A DNA stretch of 64,000 nt, taken from positions 16,664,501-16,728,500 of the forward strand of contig CM020518.1 in assembly GCA_009823395.1 (NCBI GenBank). The letters are read 5' to 3'. The DNA comes from Thamnaconus septentrionalis (taxonomy: Eukaryota > Chordata > Actinopteri > Tetraodontiformes > Monacanthidae). Numbering within the stretch: position 1 is the first letter of the stretch; each line of letters opens with the position of its first letter. Made by a program: the position numbers and the translations under genes. The notes below the pieces were generated by a model. The model was not told the DNA's origin, did no database searches, and saw nothing but the letters and a program-made list of their open reading frames with translations. Below, in pieces: positions 11,415 to 24,194 of the stretch.

Positions 11415-12440
11415 GTTAGGCTTATTTTATGATTGGAAGTTGAAACTTGGACTCCTTCGATGTTCTTGTTTAGTCTAATTGCAGCAGCCAGAGGTTCCAT
11501 GAAAATTGCAAATAGTGAAGGGGAGAGTGGGCAGCCGTGTCTGGTGCCTCGCTGCAGATCAAACCTCTGGGAGGTCTGGCTATTTGTCCCTAACTGAGGC
11601 ACATGATGAGCTATATAGTGTTCGTGACCAGAATATGAACGAATTTCCGAAACAGAATTTTTGTAGTGTGGCAAACAGGAAAGTCCAATTGACCCTGTCA
11701 AATGCGTTTCCTGCATCTAGCGAGATGATTGTTGTTTGCAGATTGTTGGCGTTAATTGTGTAATTGATGAGTCTACGTTCATTGGAAGTTGAATCTCTGC
11801 CTTTTATAAACCCTGTTTGGTCAGAATGAATTATATATGAAGTATTTTTTTCTAGTCGTCTAGCTATGGCTTCACAGATAATTTTAAGTATCAATTAAAG
11901 ATGGACGGAAGCGCCGGGGCTTTAACACAAGGCTGATGTTAGCAGAGTTCATGTATAGAGACAGAAGTCCAGTATTTAGGATCTCTCTTGCCATTCAGTA
12001 ATATGTAGATCCGATAGTTGGCGAAAGTGCCTTATAAAATTCTAACGGGAGCCATCTGGTCCTGCGGCCTCATTTAATGGCATTTGTATCAAGGCTTCTT
12101 CAAACTCCGCCAAGGTGACATCTGCGTCCATTGTAGTTGCCTGTTCCTTATTTAATGTTGGTAGCTCAATTAAGAAAGCTATCGATAGAGGCTTGTGAAG
12201 GATTATTATTGTTAATTTCTTCTGGAATATGGGTTAGAGTGCCGTCCGGATTTTTGATGGTGGAGATTGTTGCTCTTCCTCAGTTTGACTTTAGTCGTTT
12301 GGCTAAAAATTGCAATTATCATTGCATTTGAAGATCTTTAGGCGTAATCGTTACATTTGGAATTCAATCTTTTTATTTGTGAGTTTAGCTAATTCAGTTT
12401 TAGTTTAGGCGGCTCTTCTGGGTAAACTGAGCCAAAAAAC
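11415..12440 (-). mobile_element. L1-type LINE ORF2 fragment (reverse transcriptase), broken
   Basis: Read on the minus strand from right to left, the fragment shows successive pieces of an L1-clade ORF2 protein in shifted frames: KKIEFQ-like linker, EINNNN, then PLN-AAGPDG (about 12060), DQTGFIKGRDS and SLDAGNAFDRVNW (motif A region, keeping its aspartate, about 11700-11810), then RFDLQRGTRHGCPLSPSLF (about 11530). It stops at NHKISL, just before the expected YADD/FADD catalytic motif, so the 3' part is missing. Several frameshifts and stops make it a dead relic. The endonuclease domain is not present. Confidence 0.88.
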
Positions 12441-15400
12441 TCCTCATCAAAAGGAATCACGACTCTAATCACTAATCTGAGAGTCTTTTTTTAAGAGGCT
12501 CTTTTTAGAACGAGCAGTAGCATGGACTTTAGCCTTGCTAGCATAGCTGCTCGTGAAAAAAAAAAAGAGGCAGGAGCCGACAGTCCTTTTTAACACGTAC
12601 GGCATGGGGCACTCAGGTTGTGGCTTCACAATCTGACCGCACAGCAAGAACACATTAATCTTGAGCTGTGGATTCGTAAACAATTGACTCGCACAGCGTG
12701 AGTTGGAATTCAACCAAAAGGCTTCTCAAGCCGCACACCGTCCAGACTAACAAAACTGAGTTTGCCCTCCCCTTCCCCCTCCCTTTTTTTTAATTTTTTT
12801 TTCTTTGGCGTCACCTCAGTACTTCAAGCAATCCCAATGCCGTCCAACAAAATGCTTATAAATACCGATCAACTAATTGACATTCCGTCCATCTGTCAGT
12901 GCACGTCTATCAGAGCGCTGCCAGAGGGCTGGAACCTATCGCAGCTGTCATTGTTCAGAGGGCTCTTTCTTGACAGGCTGTCACTTCATAACAGAGTCGA
13001 CATGGGGGCGACCAGCAAACCGCACACATACAATTTCGAGTCATCTTGACCTAACCCTGCACGACTTTTCTTAACTTTGCCGTGCAGCTGGATCGCTTCG
13101 GATCTCAAGTGTGAAATGTCGTTCCTCAGCTTGCATTCAAACTCTGGAGCCTCCGGCGGTAATGCCACACTGCTGACTGCTGCTGTTTCTTGTGAGGGGA
13201 AGGGACATTGTTACTCAACCTGGCACAACTATATCCCGAGAGAGAGACCTTTCCTTTCCATGAGCAGTAGCCCAAACCAGATGCTGCCTTTTTTTTTTTC
13301 TTCTGCGTTTTGATATCTTCGCGATCTTTGCCTACTTTCTTTTCATTCTAGTTGCTGCCTCTTCACCTTTTACCTTCGAAAGCCGCTCGGCAGTGAGGGC
13401 AGAAATGAGTTTAGCCTCGCAAGGCAGCTAGCTGGATGGCTCACATTTCAACCGTGAAATCAAGCTCATTGTCAGGGAGCAGGCAAGTGGAGCGACAGCA
13501 ACACAACACAAAACTCTACCTGGCATTGACACGTGAGAATGAAATGGTTGTGTCGGGGGAAACAAGCTAGCTATTGGCCACAGCTATGGGCCAAATAAAT
13601 CATTTCTTTAAACAGAAAGAGATTTTAAATGTGTGAATTATGCTAATAAGATGAAGCAAGATTAGGACTTGGTGCAGGGAGCTGAACTGATGAACCTCTT
13701 CGTCTCTGCGAGCCGTCATGTTTTGAAGCCGCGACTTAAAGTTTAAAAGGTTGCGTACAGTCACTGCAACCGGAACGAGGCTGCTGCAGATTTCTTCTTT
13801 TTTTTTGATATATAAATGAGCCCGGGGGCTTGGTGGGGGCTTGCTGCCATGGAGAAAGCCTTTTCATTACGACAGTTCTTCATCTAACCGTCACCTGAAG
13901 GCAGCATGTGCCAAAGACGCTTTTGTCTCATCATACTTCATTGACTCGCCGGCTTGTACCACTTTCACATGTCACAGACTTAAAAGAGAACAGTCGAGCG
14001 TGAATTGGACTAGTTGCACACGGTGGCTGTGTCCTTTTTATTAAACAGCGGCTGTCATTTTCAGTTTCACAGCGCTTTATTCATCTCATAAAGATGTGAT
14101 CATATCTGAGAGCACAGACATCTGTTAGGGGGAAGTTCTCCTCAGGTCCCATCGCACGGGCGGAATTAAATCCAGTAAATCGCATCTAAAATTAAATCTC
14201 AGATCAAGTAAAATCCAATTTGGATACTGAATCTGTGCCACTTTTGAGGTAATTTGAAATTTGGAGGTTTGTTGATTTTACACTAATGATGTCTAATCCC
14301 CGCTGTGGCTGCTTATCCAGGTTGATTGAATGGAACTTGCAAATCAATATTGATGTTTACATATTTGGCTTTAAAAAAAAAACTCGTCCTAGAAAGTTCT
14401 TTATTTTTAACGATAAATACCAACATCTCTTAAGTCTTGGACTTGTGCTGTTTACTCAAAAACTATTTAAATTAATACACCAGATTGGGTCTGGTTTATA
14501 GTATGTGAGAATACTGGTACATATTTAGCAAAAGAAAAAATGTTTAAAATCATTTTAATCATTCATGATCCAGCCACTGTTCCCCGATAACAACTGCCAG
14601 ACCACAGGGCTTCAAAACGGCGTTTGCTTCCCAGCTCCACTTTTAAATCCAACACCAGCTTCTTTTAAAAGCTGTTCCATGACTATCGTGCATTGGGATG
14701 CACTCAAGGAGGATATGAGTGGGGAATACATAGGGCACAGTGATGCACTGATGTCACCGTGACCACCTGAATGCCTCACTGTCTGCCGAAACGAGTCTTT
14801 CTTTTCGAGCCAGGCCCAGTCTCCCATTCAGGAAGCAGCGCTGGACCTGCTCTCAAGTCCCGCGAACATGGAAGTGCAGCGGATAACAATCCCGATTGGT
14901 CAGGCCACGCTGAGCCGGGACAAACGAACGGTCACAGTGCACTGTATTTTCTTTGAGCCCTACATTCTTTCAAGACTCAATAGGCTTCAAAGTTTTAAAC
15001 CGCACGCGGTATGATTGCCAGCGCTCAAGACTGGAGCGAGCGGGTCGCTGAAGTGGGGATGCTTTGGGAAATTAATACCGTCTGTCCAACCATCTATCTT
15101 ACTCCCTATTCATTTGTCCATCTAGTCTACCATTAAAGCACACTTTATTCATTTTGAATGTGATTTGCCGTTTTTCTTCAATAAGCTTCTGACCAGAGGC
15201 CAACTTTGTGTTAAAAACTCACTGCTCTGCTCTACCAACACCAAACAACTCCCCCCTCAAGCCATTAATAAAGCAAACTTCCAATTTAAATAGACTCTTC
15301 CCTTACTGTATAGTCCTTTCTCATGTTGTTAGGTGCTGCCATGAATCTTTGTGCATTGTTGTTCCCTGGAGGAGGAAGTCTATTAGCCAATGATATAGTT

Positions 15401-16495
15401 CCCTGTTTCCTGCCTCCTCTACAGCTGGTTAAAGTTTCAGTACCAGGGATTGTGCAAGCATCCGTGACTTCAGTCAAGCACCGGGTGGATTATCACGAAA
15501 CGTAGTTCAAACATTTATACTCCTCTTGGGTTCGGAGCCATTTTAATCAAGGAAAAAATTGACTCACCGTTAGCCCAAGGAGCATGGCATATATATGCAC
15601 TGCTAAATATTAAATGCTGCGATGTGATGTGGAAAGCAAGATTCTCAGAAACAACAACTTGGACTCAAAGCGCATCTGTGTCATTGGTGCTTCAGCTGCT
15701 GGTAAGGTGACCTCTTGTTACAGAATGCAAAAAAAATCGCAATTTATGGGCACACTCCAGTTCAGTCAGGACACAGTTTGCATTTACGAGAGAAGAAAAA
15801 TTTGATCAACAATTTAAAAGTAGCCATAACTGCCTGACGTCAAGTAAAATCGTGGACCAGCAACCAGATGAAACAATGGGAGGGCTCTGAGTTTTGGAGC
15901 GATTACAGGGAGGGTAGGACTCTAAAAATGTGTTACAGTCACAAAAAGGGCAACACATTGACAATAAAAGCAGAACAAAAGGACATTTTTAACAACTCTG
16001 GGAGAGATTTTGCAGTTCTCAGACAGCCTTTTGGTCAATTCACTGGGAGTAGCAGCAGGCCTCTGCTGCTGTGTGTATTACTGTAGCATTGTGACGACAA
16101 TCTGTTTCATTCATTTTCCACCGCCCATGATTGGCAACGTTCTGCATCACTCTTGCAAATATCCAAAAAGCGACACCAATCCTGAGCATCTCAGGGAAGC
16201 AGATGTGGAAAACTCAGCGTGGATTCCAGCGAAAAGTGGAAAACTGGGGGGGGGTTCTGTAAGAATTATCAAGACAAACATGTTAAAGTTTTTAACCTCT
16301 AAAATTGATTGAGGAGTTTCATCTGAACCCCCACTGATGTCACACTTGAGGGGTTGGCTGGACCCCATTTATTAAAATCGACTAAAGTAATCTAGATTAA
16401 TAATTAGTAATGATCTAAAATAATCCAAGACTTTCAAATCCATTATCAGGTTACCACAGAACTATGCAGAAATCACGGCCATTGCTTCACCAGTA
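12441..16495. other. Long stretch without a gene
   Basis: About 4 kb with no recognisable exon or complete repeat. Short open frames (60-100 codons) show no motifs. Composition is moderate AT with poly-T runs near 12785, 13290 and 13798. Confidence 0.35.
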
Positions 16496-16503
16496 TTGTA
16501 GAC

Positions 16504-17093
16504 CAGCGGTCCCCAACCCCCGGGCCGCGGACCAGTACCGGTCCGTGGGTCATTTGGTACTGGGGCCGCACAGAAAGAATAATTACCTTACGTTAAATTA
16601 TTTTTTCAATTTAATTTTGAAAAATTACTGGATTCTCTCCGTTAAATCCATCTACGGTTCAAATCTTGACGCGTGTCAAGGCGCTTGTCTCGGTCACGTG
16701 ATACATTACTGCTAGTTTATCTTTGGAAAGAGGAAAAAGCCCAGTGAGGAGGCAGAAGAGCCAACGACTTCCAAGAAAAGGAAAGTTATAAATACCGGGA
16801 GTCCTACCGCTAACTTTACCTCGACAGAAGAATCCTAGGCAAAAAGCATCCTGCATTAAAAGACCAGCAGTATTTGGAGTATTGAGAAAGAAAGAAAAAA
16901 ATCATATGTCACCCATCATGTTATTTTGTTGTCGCCATGTTAAGAGGACGCTGCTAATAAAGTTCCAAAAATGTACACAGTGGATTCACCTTTATTATTA
17001 TATTTAGAAAATACAACAGTTTTCATGCTGGTCCGTGAAAATGCTGTCTCACATTAAACCAGGCCATGGTGCAAAAAAGGTTGGGGACCACTG
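16504..17093 (+). mobile_element. ZBED5-type hAT deletion derivative
   Basis: The left end is CAGCGGTCCCCAACCCCCGG followed by the GGTACCGGTCC-type block typical of this hAT group. The right end is GGTTGGGGACCACTG, its inverted counterpart. TGTAGAC occurs at both borders (16497-16503 and 17092-17098), consistent with a target duplication that overlaps the terminal TG. Inside, the plus strand carries a transposase relic: a lysine-rich start, KESYKYRESYR, then KKHPALKDQQYLEY, which matches the histidine end of a BED finger and the segment after it. The finger's cysteines are deleted. It is a 590-bp non-autonomous copy. Confidence 0.8.
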
Positions 17094-17299
17094 TAGACAA
17101 CCTCACAGACGGCCTCCTTCACTCCTCTTTTGTACCATCTGCCCCCGAAAAATGAACATCTGTAGAGTCTCCTGGCGCAGTCAACCCAACGTTATCCCTG
17201 AGAAGCTGGCTCCGCATAGAAAAATAGACAAAACATTTCAGTTCCCTCTGGTGAGGCTGCTTCTCGCAGCGTGCGTGGAATCATCGGCCAGGCGGGCAG

Positions 17300-18300
17300 T
17301 TCGCACCCTGGGGTCGCTCGGCTGTTTGGTGAAAAAAGAAAAAGGAAAAAAAAGAAATCGATGCCTAAACGCTCTCACTGTTACCTACGCGGCGGTGGCA
17401 TTGGGGCGAGGCAGCAGGCGGGATGGTGACCCGGGGGGGTGAGGGAGGTGAGTCAGGGAACGGGGGAGGGGCACGAGGGGGGGCCACCCAAAGTGATGGA
17501 AGGCCGCGGGCGGTTTGGTTTGGTCTGCTGGCAATCACCGCGACTGATGAGGATTGACCGGGGGGGAGGGGGTCAGGGGCGGGAAAAAAAAAAACAAGAC
17601 ATCAAGAACGCAGTGGTGCACTTACACGTCGAGAAATGGCAAGTTTTAAATGCAGCACTTCTCTCGCTTGACAGGCCGGCTGATTTTTTTTCCCTCCTCC
17701 TCCACCTCCGTCCTACCGTTTCATGATATCCGCGCACCCACAGCAACACCTGTGAGGCGCCGTCGACGTCGAGCCGGGCCCGCGAAGCTCCCAGCTGCAC
17801 AAGCGCGACAGCGATTTAATTTAATTTAATTTCGACTCCCCCCTCCGTGGGGACGCTCCGATAACATTAATTAGGTTTTCTCTTTTAACTTCTCCGACGC
17901 CACCCCTCGCGCTCCCGAGGCTTTTTATGCAAAGTGGGGGGGCTGCGAGTGCTGACTACCTTCCGCTGCCTCCCACCTCCTATCCATCCATCCATCTGCG
18001 GCCCCCGCCCAGGGTCCTTTATTGACGCCGGTCCGGCCTGTCTGGCCCCTGCGCGCGCATTACTTCTCACCTTTATCGGGACCCTCGCCCCTGACAGGAG
18101 CCATTTCTCTCATGCGCGCAAATATTTCCTGACGCAGGCGGCCTGAGCGGTAGTTACTGATACAGTCGGGGGCCCTTAAAAGGGTTTCTGAGAGTCCAGG
18201 AGTGATGCAGTGACTGCTGTGTAATTACAGTCGGCTGAAACGGGGGTGGGGGGGTGCGGGCGCGAGGCGGAGGATGACGGCAACTCCTTGCTTTTATCCA
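17300..18300. promoter_or_regulatory. GC-rich island, possible regulatory sequence
   Basis: G-runs at 17425-17580 and a GC-rich, CpG-containing stretch to about 18280. It includes TTTAATTTAATTTAATTT at 17815-17832 and ATTAATTAGG near 17865. No exon can be supported: frames lack motifs and no ATG plus donor pattern stands out. Confidence 0.3.
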
Positions 18301-18608
18301 TAAATACCAGAAATGCATTAACTAGACAGGGTGAGAGACAGTTGTTGTTGTTGAGAGAGAGAGAGATGAAGAGTTTTTCTCCAAATTGTGTCCATTGTGT
18401 CCAGGTTCACTGAGAATTCACTTCCCTAAGAGACAGATGGCAGGCGGCAAATTCTTTGTTTCATGTTCCCAAAGTTGATGACGAAGACCATGAGGAGGAC
18501 AGATACTTTCTTCATGGCCAGAGGGAAATTTCAGTAAGTTCAATATAACTAATAAACATTCTAAAGGGAAAAAAAAAACAGATTATTCCCTAATTTTATC
18601 CCCTTTAC

Positions 18609-19408
18609 CAGTGTTGGCGGGTAATCTATTACTAAGTAATCCACTACTCTAATTAAACTACTTTTTGAGTAACTGAGTAATGTAACGGGATTACTCTGGC
18701 AAAACTGGTAATTGCATCATAAATACTTTGTCAAGTAATGATTCCATTACTTTTCCAAAACATTTTGCAAGATAAAAATATCTTATAATCCACAAAATGT
18801 CTCAAATTTAGAAAAACAGCCAAAAACAACAATGTTGCAGATTGATGATGCAGCCGTGCATGCAACGTCATTGATATGCGACGATGCGCCAAAACAAGCA
18901 TGACAGCAGCAAAAGAAAAAACAGCGTTTGTGTTTGATAGCTGGAAACAACAAACAAACATTATTTTGACTTCATCTTGGCGAAATCACAGAGTATTGTG
19001 GTTCGTTGTACGTTATGTGCAGGAAACAAGACGTTCACAACTTTGAAAATATCCACGTCTACCTCATAAATTGTTGCCATGTTTACAAGTAAGTCAACAG
19101 TGCTCTGCGCAGTAGAGATCTTCTAACTACTATGTTTCTAATTACTTTAACAACATATGGCTGTGCAAAAGGCACCAGTGCTGTACATGAGTTTGTTCTG
19201 TGAAATGTGCAGAAAACATTCATTCATGTTAAGAGGACAAAGTTCGCACTTTGAAAACGTTCATTCCAAAGCATTGAGCAACTGTTACCTTATCTTTTTT
19301 TTAACTAAACTATTTAGTAATTAGTGATTGATTACAAGTAATCAGATTACTTTTTCGAGCAGTGATCAGTAGTTGGATTACTTTTATGGAGTAATCACAA
19401 CAACACTG
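18609..19408 (+). mobile_element. hAT-like MITE copy C, longest copy, with BED-finger relic
   Basis: Ends are CAGTGTTGGCGGG and ACAACAACACTG. The flanks CCCTTTAC (18601-18608) and CCCCTTAC (19409-19416) match at 7 of 8. It lies in the opposite orientation to copies A, B and D. The plus strand reads AKEKTAFVFDSWKQQT and, in another frame, IVVRCTLCAGNKTFTTLKIS, a BED zinc-finger start with C-x2-C. At 800 bp it is the longest copy, and its 3' interior (near GAGCAACTGTTACC) links it to copy B. Confidence 0.87.
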
Positions 19409-19416
19409 CCCCTTAC

Positions 19417-19890
19417 TGCTGCTGAATAACTATACACCCACAATGACGATCTGGAGCCCACTGATGAGGTCGTCTTTAGAAGAAAGGCCCTCCATGCCCG
19501 TCCATGTGACCCTCACTGAATGACAAACCCTTTAGGCCGAGGTAGAAGATGATGATCACTGACGTTGCACTGTTTCTTACGCGTGCTTTGCATAATCACT
19601 CCGACTTAAGTTGCATTTCCGTGTGAACTGGCTCTGAGCGGCGGATCCCTCCACCAGAGGCCAAGAAGTCATCAGCTGTCTCCCCCCGTTGCAGCCATTA
19701 GAAAATTATTAGCAGTTACTTTTATAGCAGGGGGAGGATTCTCTCTCCCTCGAGGGCAGGACTTTTCCGTACTGATCAAGATCGCTTTGGGATCGGGCTG
19801 ATATTTGCCCAGGAATTCACTCGCTCGCTCAGAAGGAATTTGGTCTCAGCGGCAGGATGGAATTACCAGCTTCAGGCCAGAGCGTTTAGA
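19417..19890. other. Non-coding stretch, nothing recognised
   Basis: No exon or repeat is recognised. Confidence 0.3.
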
Positions 19891-19891
19891 G

Positions 19892-20015
19892 TGATAAGCA
19901 TTTATTCACTTTCTGTCACCGCTCATTCTGCACTCACGGGCGCCGGAGCCTATCCCAGATGTCTTGGGGCGAATGTGGCGTTGGGGAGGTGGAAGGGTCG
20001 CACCCAAGGCAACTC
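19892..20015 (-). mobile_element. Degenerate fragment of the SINE/L2-like tail
   Basis: Contains GGAGCCTATCCCAGATGTCT and then TTGGGGCGAA, the core of the tail of the SINE at 26031-26398. The rest is diverged. Confidence 0.55.
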
Positions 20016-20880
20016 GCCAAATCAGAAATAAGAGAGAAGCCACGCTTCTACGTGGAGAAGAAAGTCCAACGTGTCCACATCCAACGCAAAATGTTTTACT
20101 CAATTGCAATTTTCGTAAAACAACGGTTTTGAACTTTTAATGACATCAAATCCTCGTAAATTTTAATGACATCATTCTTTTGATTTTCCTCCCTTCAGTT
20201 TTTTCTGTGTCTAAGTGATACATAATAAAAGCAACTCAACTGTAAGTTGTGCAGGCTTACCAGTTCCCCTTCCAGCCCCCTCCACTGCGTCGCCGACAGT
20301 CCGTTCACAGGCTTCTTTAAATTGCCCTTAAATGTGAACATGAGCATGAACGGCTGCTCGTCTCAAGGGACACGCTTCCTCCGAGCCCATTGCTGACTCT
20401 AGTCTCACAACCCACCAAAAAAGGGTAAGAGGTCATGCATGATGGATGCACAACCTACTTGAGTAGCTTTAATTGCCAAAAATGTAAAATTTTCCCCCAG
20501 CTTTCTTGACTTTTAACTTCCAACATGGAGAGGTTCCTGAGACACCGTGATAAGTCGCCACATTGTTACACCAAGAAAATTAGCCTGAAGCAATTTTAAA
20601 AAAATGTTTTTTTCATTGTCAGACGGGACAGTCGCTGTGTCTGTTTATTTTATCGACAACGTGTAGGGGGGCTGGTTGTGCCGCTGCAAGCAAAAACCAC
20701 ATATTGATTCCCCCTGACTTCATATGAATCTCAGGGGATTTCAAGCTCCAGTCACGCACATTAATTCATGCAATCAGCGTCACAACGGCAACAATGGCAA
20801 GACTTTAATTGGGCTCATTTAACATGATGGGACTGTCCACCTTTAGGGTGCAAAACAAAGAAAGTTAACCAGACAAATGC
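20016..20880. other. Non-coding stretch, nothing recognised
   Basis: Unique-looking sequence. No supported exon. Confidence 0.3.
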
Positions 20881-21477
20881 AATTAAGTCACAGATTCCTT
20901 TCGTGAAAACCTTTTCATGAATGGAGAACACTGTTAGACTGGAGAGATCAGGTATGTTATGCTACTGGAAATGGAAGGGTCTTCAATGAATGCCGTGCAA
21001 GATGTTCCGCCGCGAACAAGCAAGACAAAAATCATCCGTCGGTGTTCGTTTAGGCAGTTTTCACAGCTAGTAAGAGGTTTACACCATGAAAAGATTTCCA
21101 TCTGGAACCTGTTGTGCAGTTTCACAGCAGCAAGGATCCGGCTGCCAATATAATGTGGCACTTTTTGCCATTTGATTTCACCATAAGACGTGACAAGTAA
21201 TTAAGTCACAGATTCCTTTAAAAAAAATAACTTTTAATCAATGGAGAACACTTTTGGACGGGAGAGGTAAGGTATGTTATGCTACTGTCTTCCATAAACA
21301 AGCAAGCCAAAAATCACCTGTCGGTTTTCGTTGAGGCAGTTTTCACAGCTAGTAAAAGGTTTACACCATGAAAATATTTCCATCTGGGACCTGTTGTGCC
21401 GTTTCACAGCTGAGAGGATCCTGCTGCCATTATAATGTGGCTCTTTTTGCCGTGTAATTTCACCATAAGATGTGACA
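20881..21477. repeat. Imperfect tandem duplication, two ~300-bp units
   Basis: Unit 1 (20881-21198) and unit 2 (21199-21477) both start AATTAAGTCACAGATTCCTT, share GGCAGTTTTCACAGCTAGTA and ATCCGGCTGCCA or its variant, and end CACCATAAGA-GTGACA. Unit 2 lacks roughly 40 bases around 20965-21010 of unit 1. The units are close but not identical, so the duplication is not an assembly echo. No protein motif is seen. Short frames on both strands fit no known family. Confidence 0.9.
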
Positions 21478-22700
21478 CTTTACCACATGATGCGCGCCAA
21501 AACAAACCAGCGCCCTGCACATCCTGGGCAGCATTCAGTGTGCAGAGCGTCGAACCTTCACTGAGCAAACAAGAACGGACGCAAGGTGGCCGACCGTACA
21601 GCGCGGCATCACTTTCTCCTCTAGATGTCGTGATGCTGCTCGTTCGATACACGGAACAAGAGAGAGCGGAGAGAGAAAAAAAATCCCAGCTGTGTTTCTT
21701 TTTATCTCCTCGTTTAATGAGGAAGTGTTGTCCAGTAAAACTGCTGCCATTGCAGCATCCAGGCTGTGGCCACCGCGGTTAACAGTCTTGCCACAGCTTC
21801 CTGTTTTACGTCAAGTACTAAAGTCCTCCAGCACCTGCTGGCTGCTCCTCCTCAATGGTGCAGTTAGATGCATGTTGGAAAACAGCTCATTTGGAGGGGG
21901 GATATTTTTCGAGACAGATCTGCGAGAATTGGAAATGGAGATCGCCGGTGATTCAGATGCTTTACAAGGTCAGGTTGCAGCACTGTCAGAAATAATCGTA
22001 CAGTAACGGTATCACCCTGAGAGTGAAGTACAAAGGCCAATCATATTGATCACAGGGAATAAATAATTTTGGAAAAATTATTCTTACAAGACAAACAAAA
22101 GAGGACAGACGCCGTCGAGAGACTCATTTCAAAAGTTTATGATCCCCATGATCCTCCATTCAAATTGACTCCATTGAAAATTTAGATTCCCCGGTGGGTG
22201 CGAAATTACATTTTACTTGGCGGGAGTTGCAAAGTGCCTTATGCTAACGTATAGCAGGCAATTACTATTACACATAGCGCACCATATGGGATTTGACTCA
22301 TGGATGTAGACAAGAAACTGTATAATCAGCTTTGGATGGGTTACTTGAAACTCTGCTGATTTGCTGCCTGCTGCCTGCCAGATAGGAAGCAATTCTCAAA
22401 TTCTTTAGTGATTTATGTATTCAGTTTTGGCACGGGGTGAGAAAACGACTGTAACACCCATCTCACCCACTGACTGAGGCTCTCTTCAGAATACACGGTG
22501 CCCCCACTGATTGATGGTGAGCCTAATTCTTTAGTCAGCGCCATCAAACCAACAGAGGGGAGGAAGACGCAGCATTAAAGCGTCAACATAAATCTGATCA
22601 ATGTTCCCGAGGGAGGGACGCTTACATAAAAATAAAAAAAAACCCTAAGAACTGCACTGCTCCAGTGTCTCCACCTGCCTCAATGTCATCGCACACGCAC
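21478..22700. other. Non-coding stretch, nothing recognised
   Basis: No supported exon or repeat. Confidence 0.3.
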
Positions 22701-23350
22701 GGACACGCGCGCACACAACTGCTGTAGGAAAAAAAAAAAAGAACTGCATGCCTTTCTACCCCCCGCCGCGGTAGCGGCGCTCGCTGCGCGTCAAACACCG
22801 AGCCTGCTGTCACATCCAAACACACGCAGCCAATGAAAACAACGCTGCGTGTTTCCGCTGCGTGTTTCCTCGCGCCGCCTGCGATTTTAATAGGTGCCTG
22901 CGCGGCCGGCGCTCCACCCCCCCCCCGAAAAAAATCCTCGCAGCTGAAATGACGGCGGCTTCCAACCCCGTAACCCCTTCCCCCCCGAAAAAAAAAGAAA
23001 AAACTTGCGACAATGCTACGATGGCGTCGGAATACCAAAGAGCTGTTCCCGCACGCTCTGAACACAGAGGCATGGCGGGGGCCGTGGCACATTACGCCGC
23101 CGCCGCCTGCCGCCGCCTGCTATAAACACATCCGAAGGCTCTCAGATTGAGAGAGAAAAAAAAAAAGCGTCTGCGAGGAGATAATCGAGCAGATGACGCG
23201 AGAGGAGGAAATATTGAGAGAGAGCGGAGCAGCAGGGTGAGGCTTAGGGCAGTGGGAGAGCGCTAGGAAGGCAGGAGTGTGAAGGACTTCAGAGGCTCCG
23301 AAGGGTTGCTGCGAGCGCTCTAATAGCCTCACCGCAGGACTCCAACCTGA
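22700..23350. promoter_or_regulatory. GC/CpG-rich island with a TATA-like box
   Basis: CpG-dense from about 22750 to 23120, with poly-C/A junctions, GCCGCCGCCGCC near 23097 and a plus-strand CTATAAACACATC at 23119-23131. A promoter for a plus-strand transcript starting near 23150 is possible. No coding exon with a donor follows that I can defend. Confidence 0.3.
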
Positions 23351-23704
23351 AAGGGAGCCGCCACTAAACTCTATCAGCCTCCCTCTGTCTGCCTTTATAC
23401 ATTAGACACGGTGTCACAACCTCGGGCGGAGGAACCACTGGCTTGCAAATAAAGGCATCACTCCACTTCAGTGGACAGTTCGACCCGAAATCAGAGTCTG
23501 TTTTCTGGGTATCTTTTCTTTCCTGTGACGGCAAGAAGGGGAACTCTTCAAAGGAGGAAAGATTTGTAATTTCTAAATGCTTGGTTGTGGCTGCAAGGTG
23601 GGGCGGGGGTACTCGTTCTTCACAGCTGGTTGCTGGAAGATGGAAGTGCAACAGAACCGTGCACTGGCTGAGGGTGGGATGCACGTCCACAGTTTTCTTA
23701 CATG

Positions 23705-24110
23705 TCCCAGTGTCAGGGTCAGGAACCACAGGCAGACACTGGTGGCAGTCAGATTTCTTTATTTTATGTCGTTCGTTCAATTCCAGCAGGCAGGGGCAGA
23801 ATCCAAAACAGGTGGGGGTCAGACACAGGCAGGGAGGCAGACTAAGGCAGGGTGATCCAAAACGGCTGGTGAGTTCTAGGGTCCAAAATAGGCAGAGGTC
23901 AAAACAGGCAGGATCAACAAACAGAATAAGTGGCTTAACGACAGGTCAGGAACATGCAAGGATTTGAGCTGATGATCAGATAAAGCAAGGTTGTACTGGC
24001 TGGGCTTGAATGGTCTGTTTGATTGGTCAAGATGAGAAACAGGTGAGTCACTGAAATGTCGGGAAAACTCAAAAACAGGAAGTTGCCCAAATAAGGAGAT
24101 GGTAAGTCAC
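23705..24110 (-). mobile_element. LTR-like dispersed repeat (possible Gypsy-type LTR)
   Basis: Read on the minus strand it runs from AACTTCCTGTTTTTGAGTTT through GACTCACCTGTTTCTCATCT, pieces of CCTGCCTGTTTTGGA, an AATAAA signal at about 23757-23766 and ending GGTTCCTGACCCTGACAC. This order is typical of long terminal repeats of fish retrotransposons. No paired LTR or internal region is seen, so it would be a solo or partial LTR. The assignment is from memory of such repeats. Confidence 0.4.
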
Positions 24111-24194
24111 ATGGGACAGAGCAACAAAAGACAGTGGCAATCGCTGACAGGTAGGGGGAGACAAAGACGCTGTTCCAGGTGGGAACCATGGATG

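Noticed and set aside
23443..23967. 174-codon plus-strand frame
   Set aside because: Its second half is the reverse strand of the LTR-like repeat (GGCAG-rich), and the first half has no motif.
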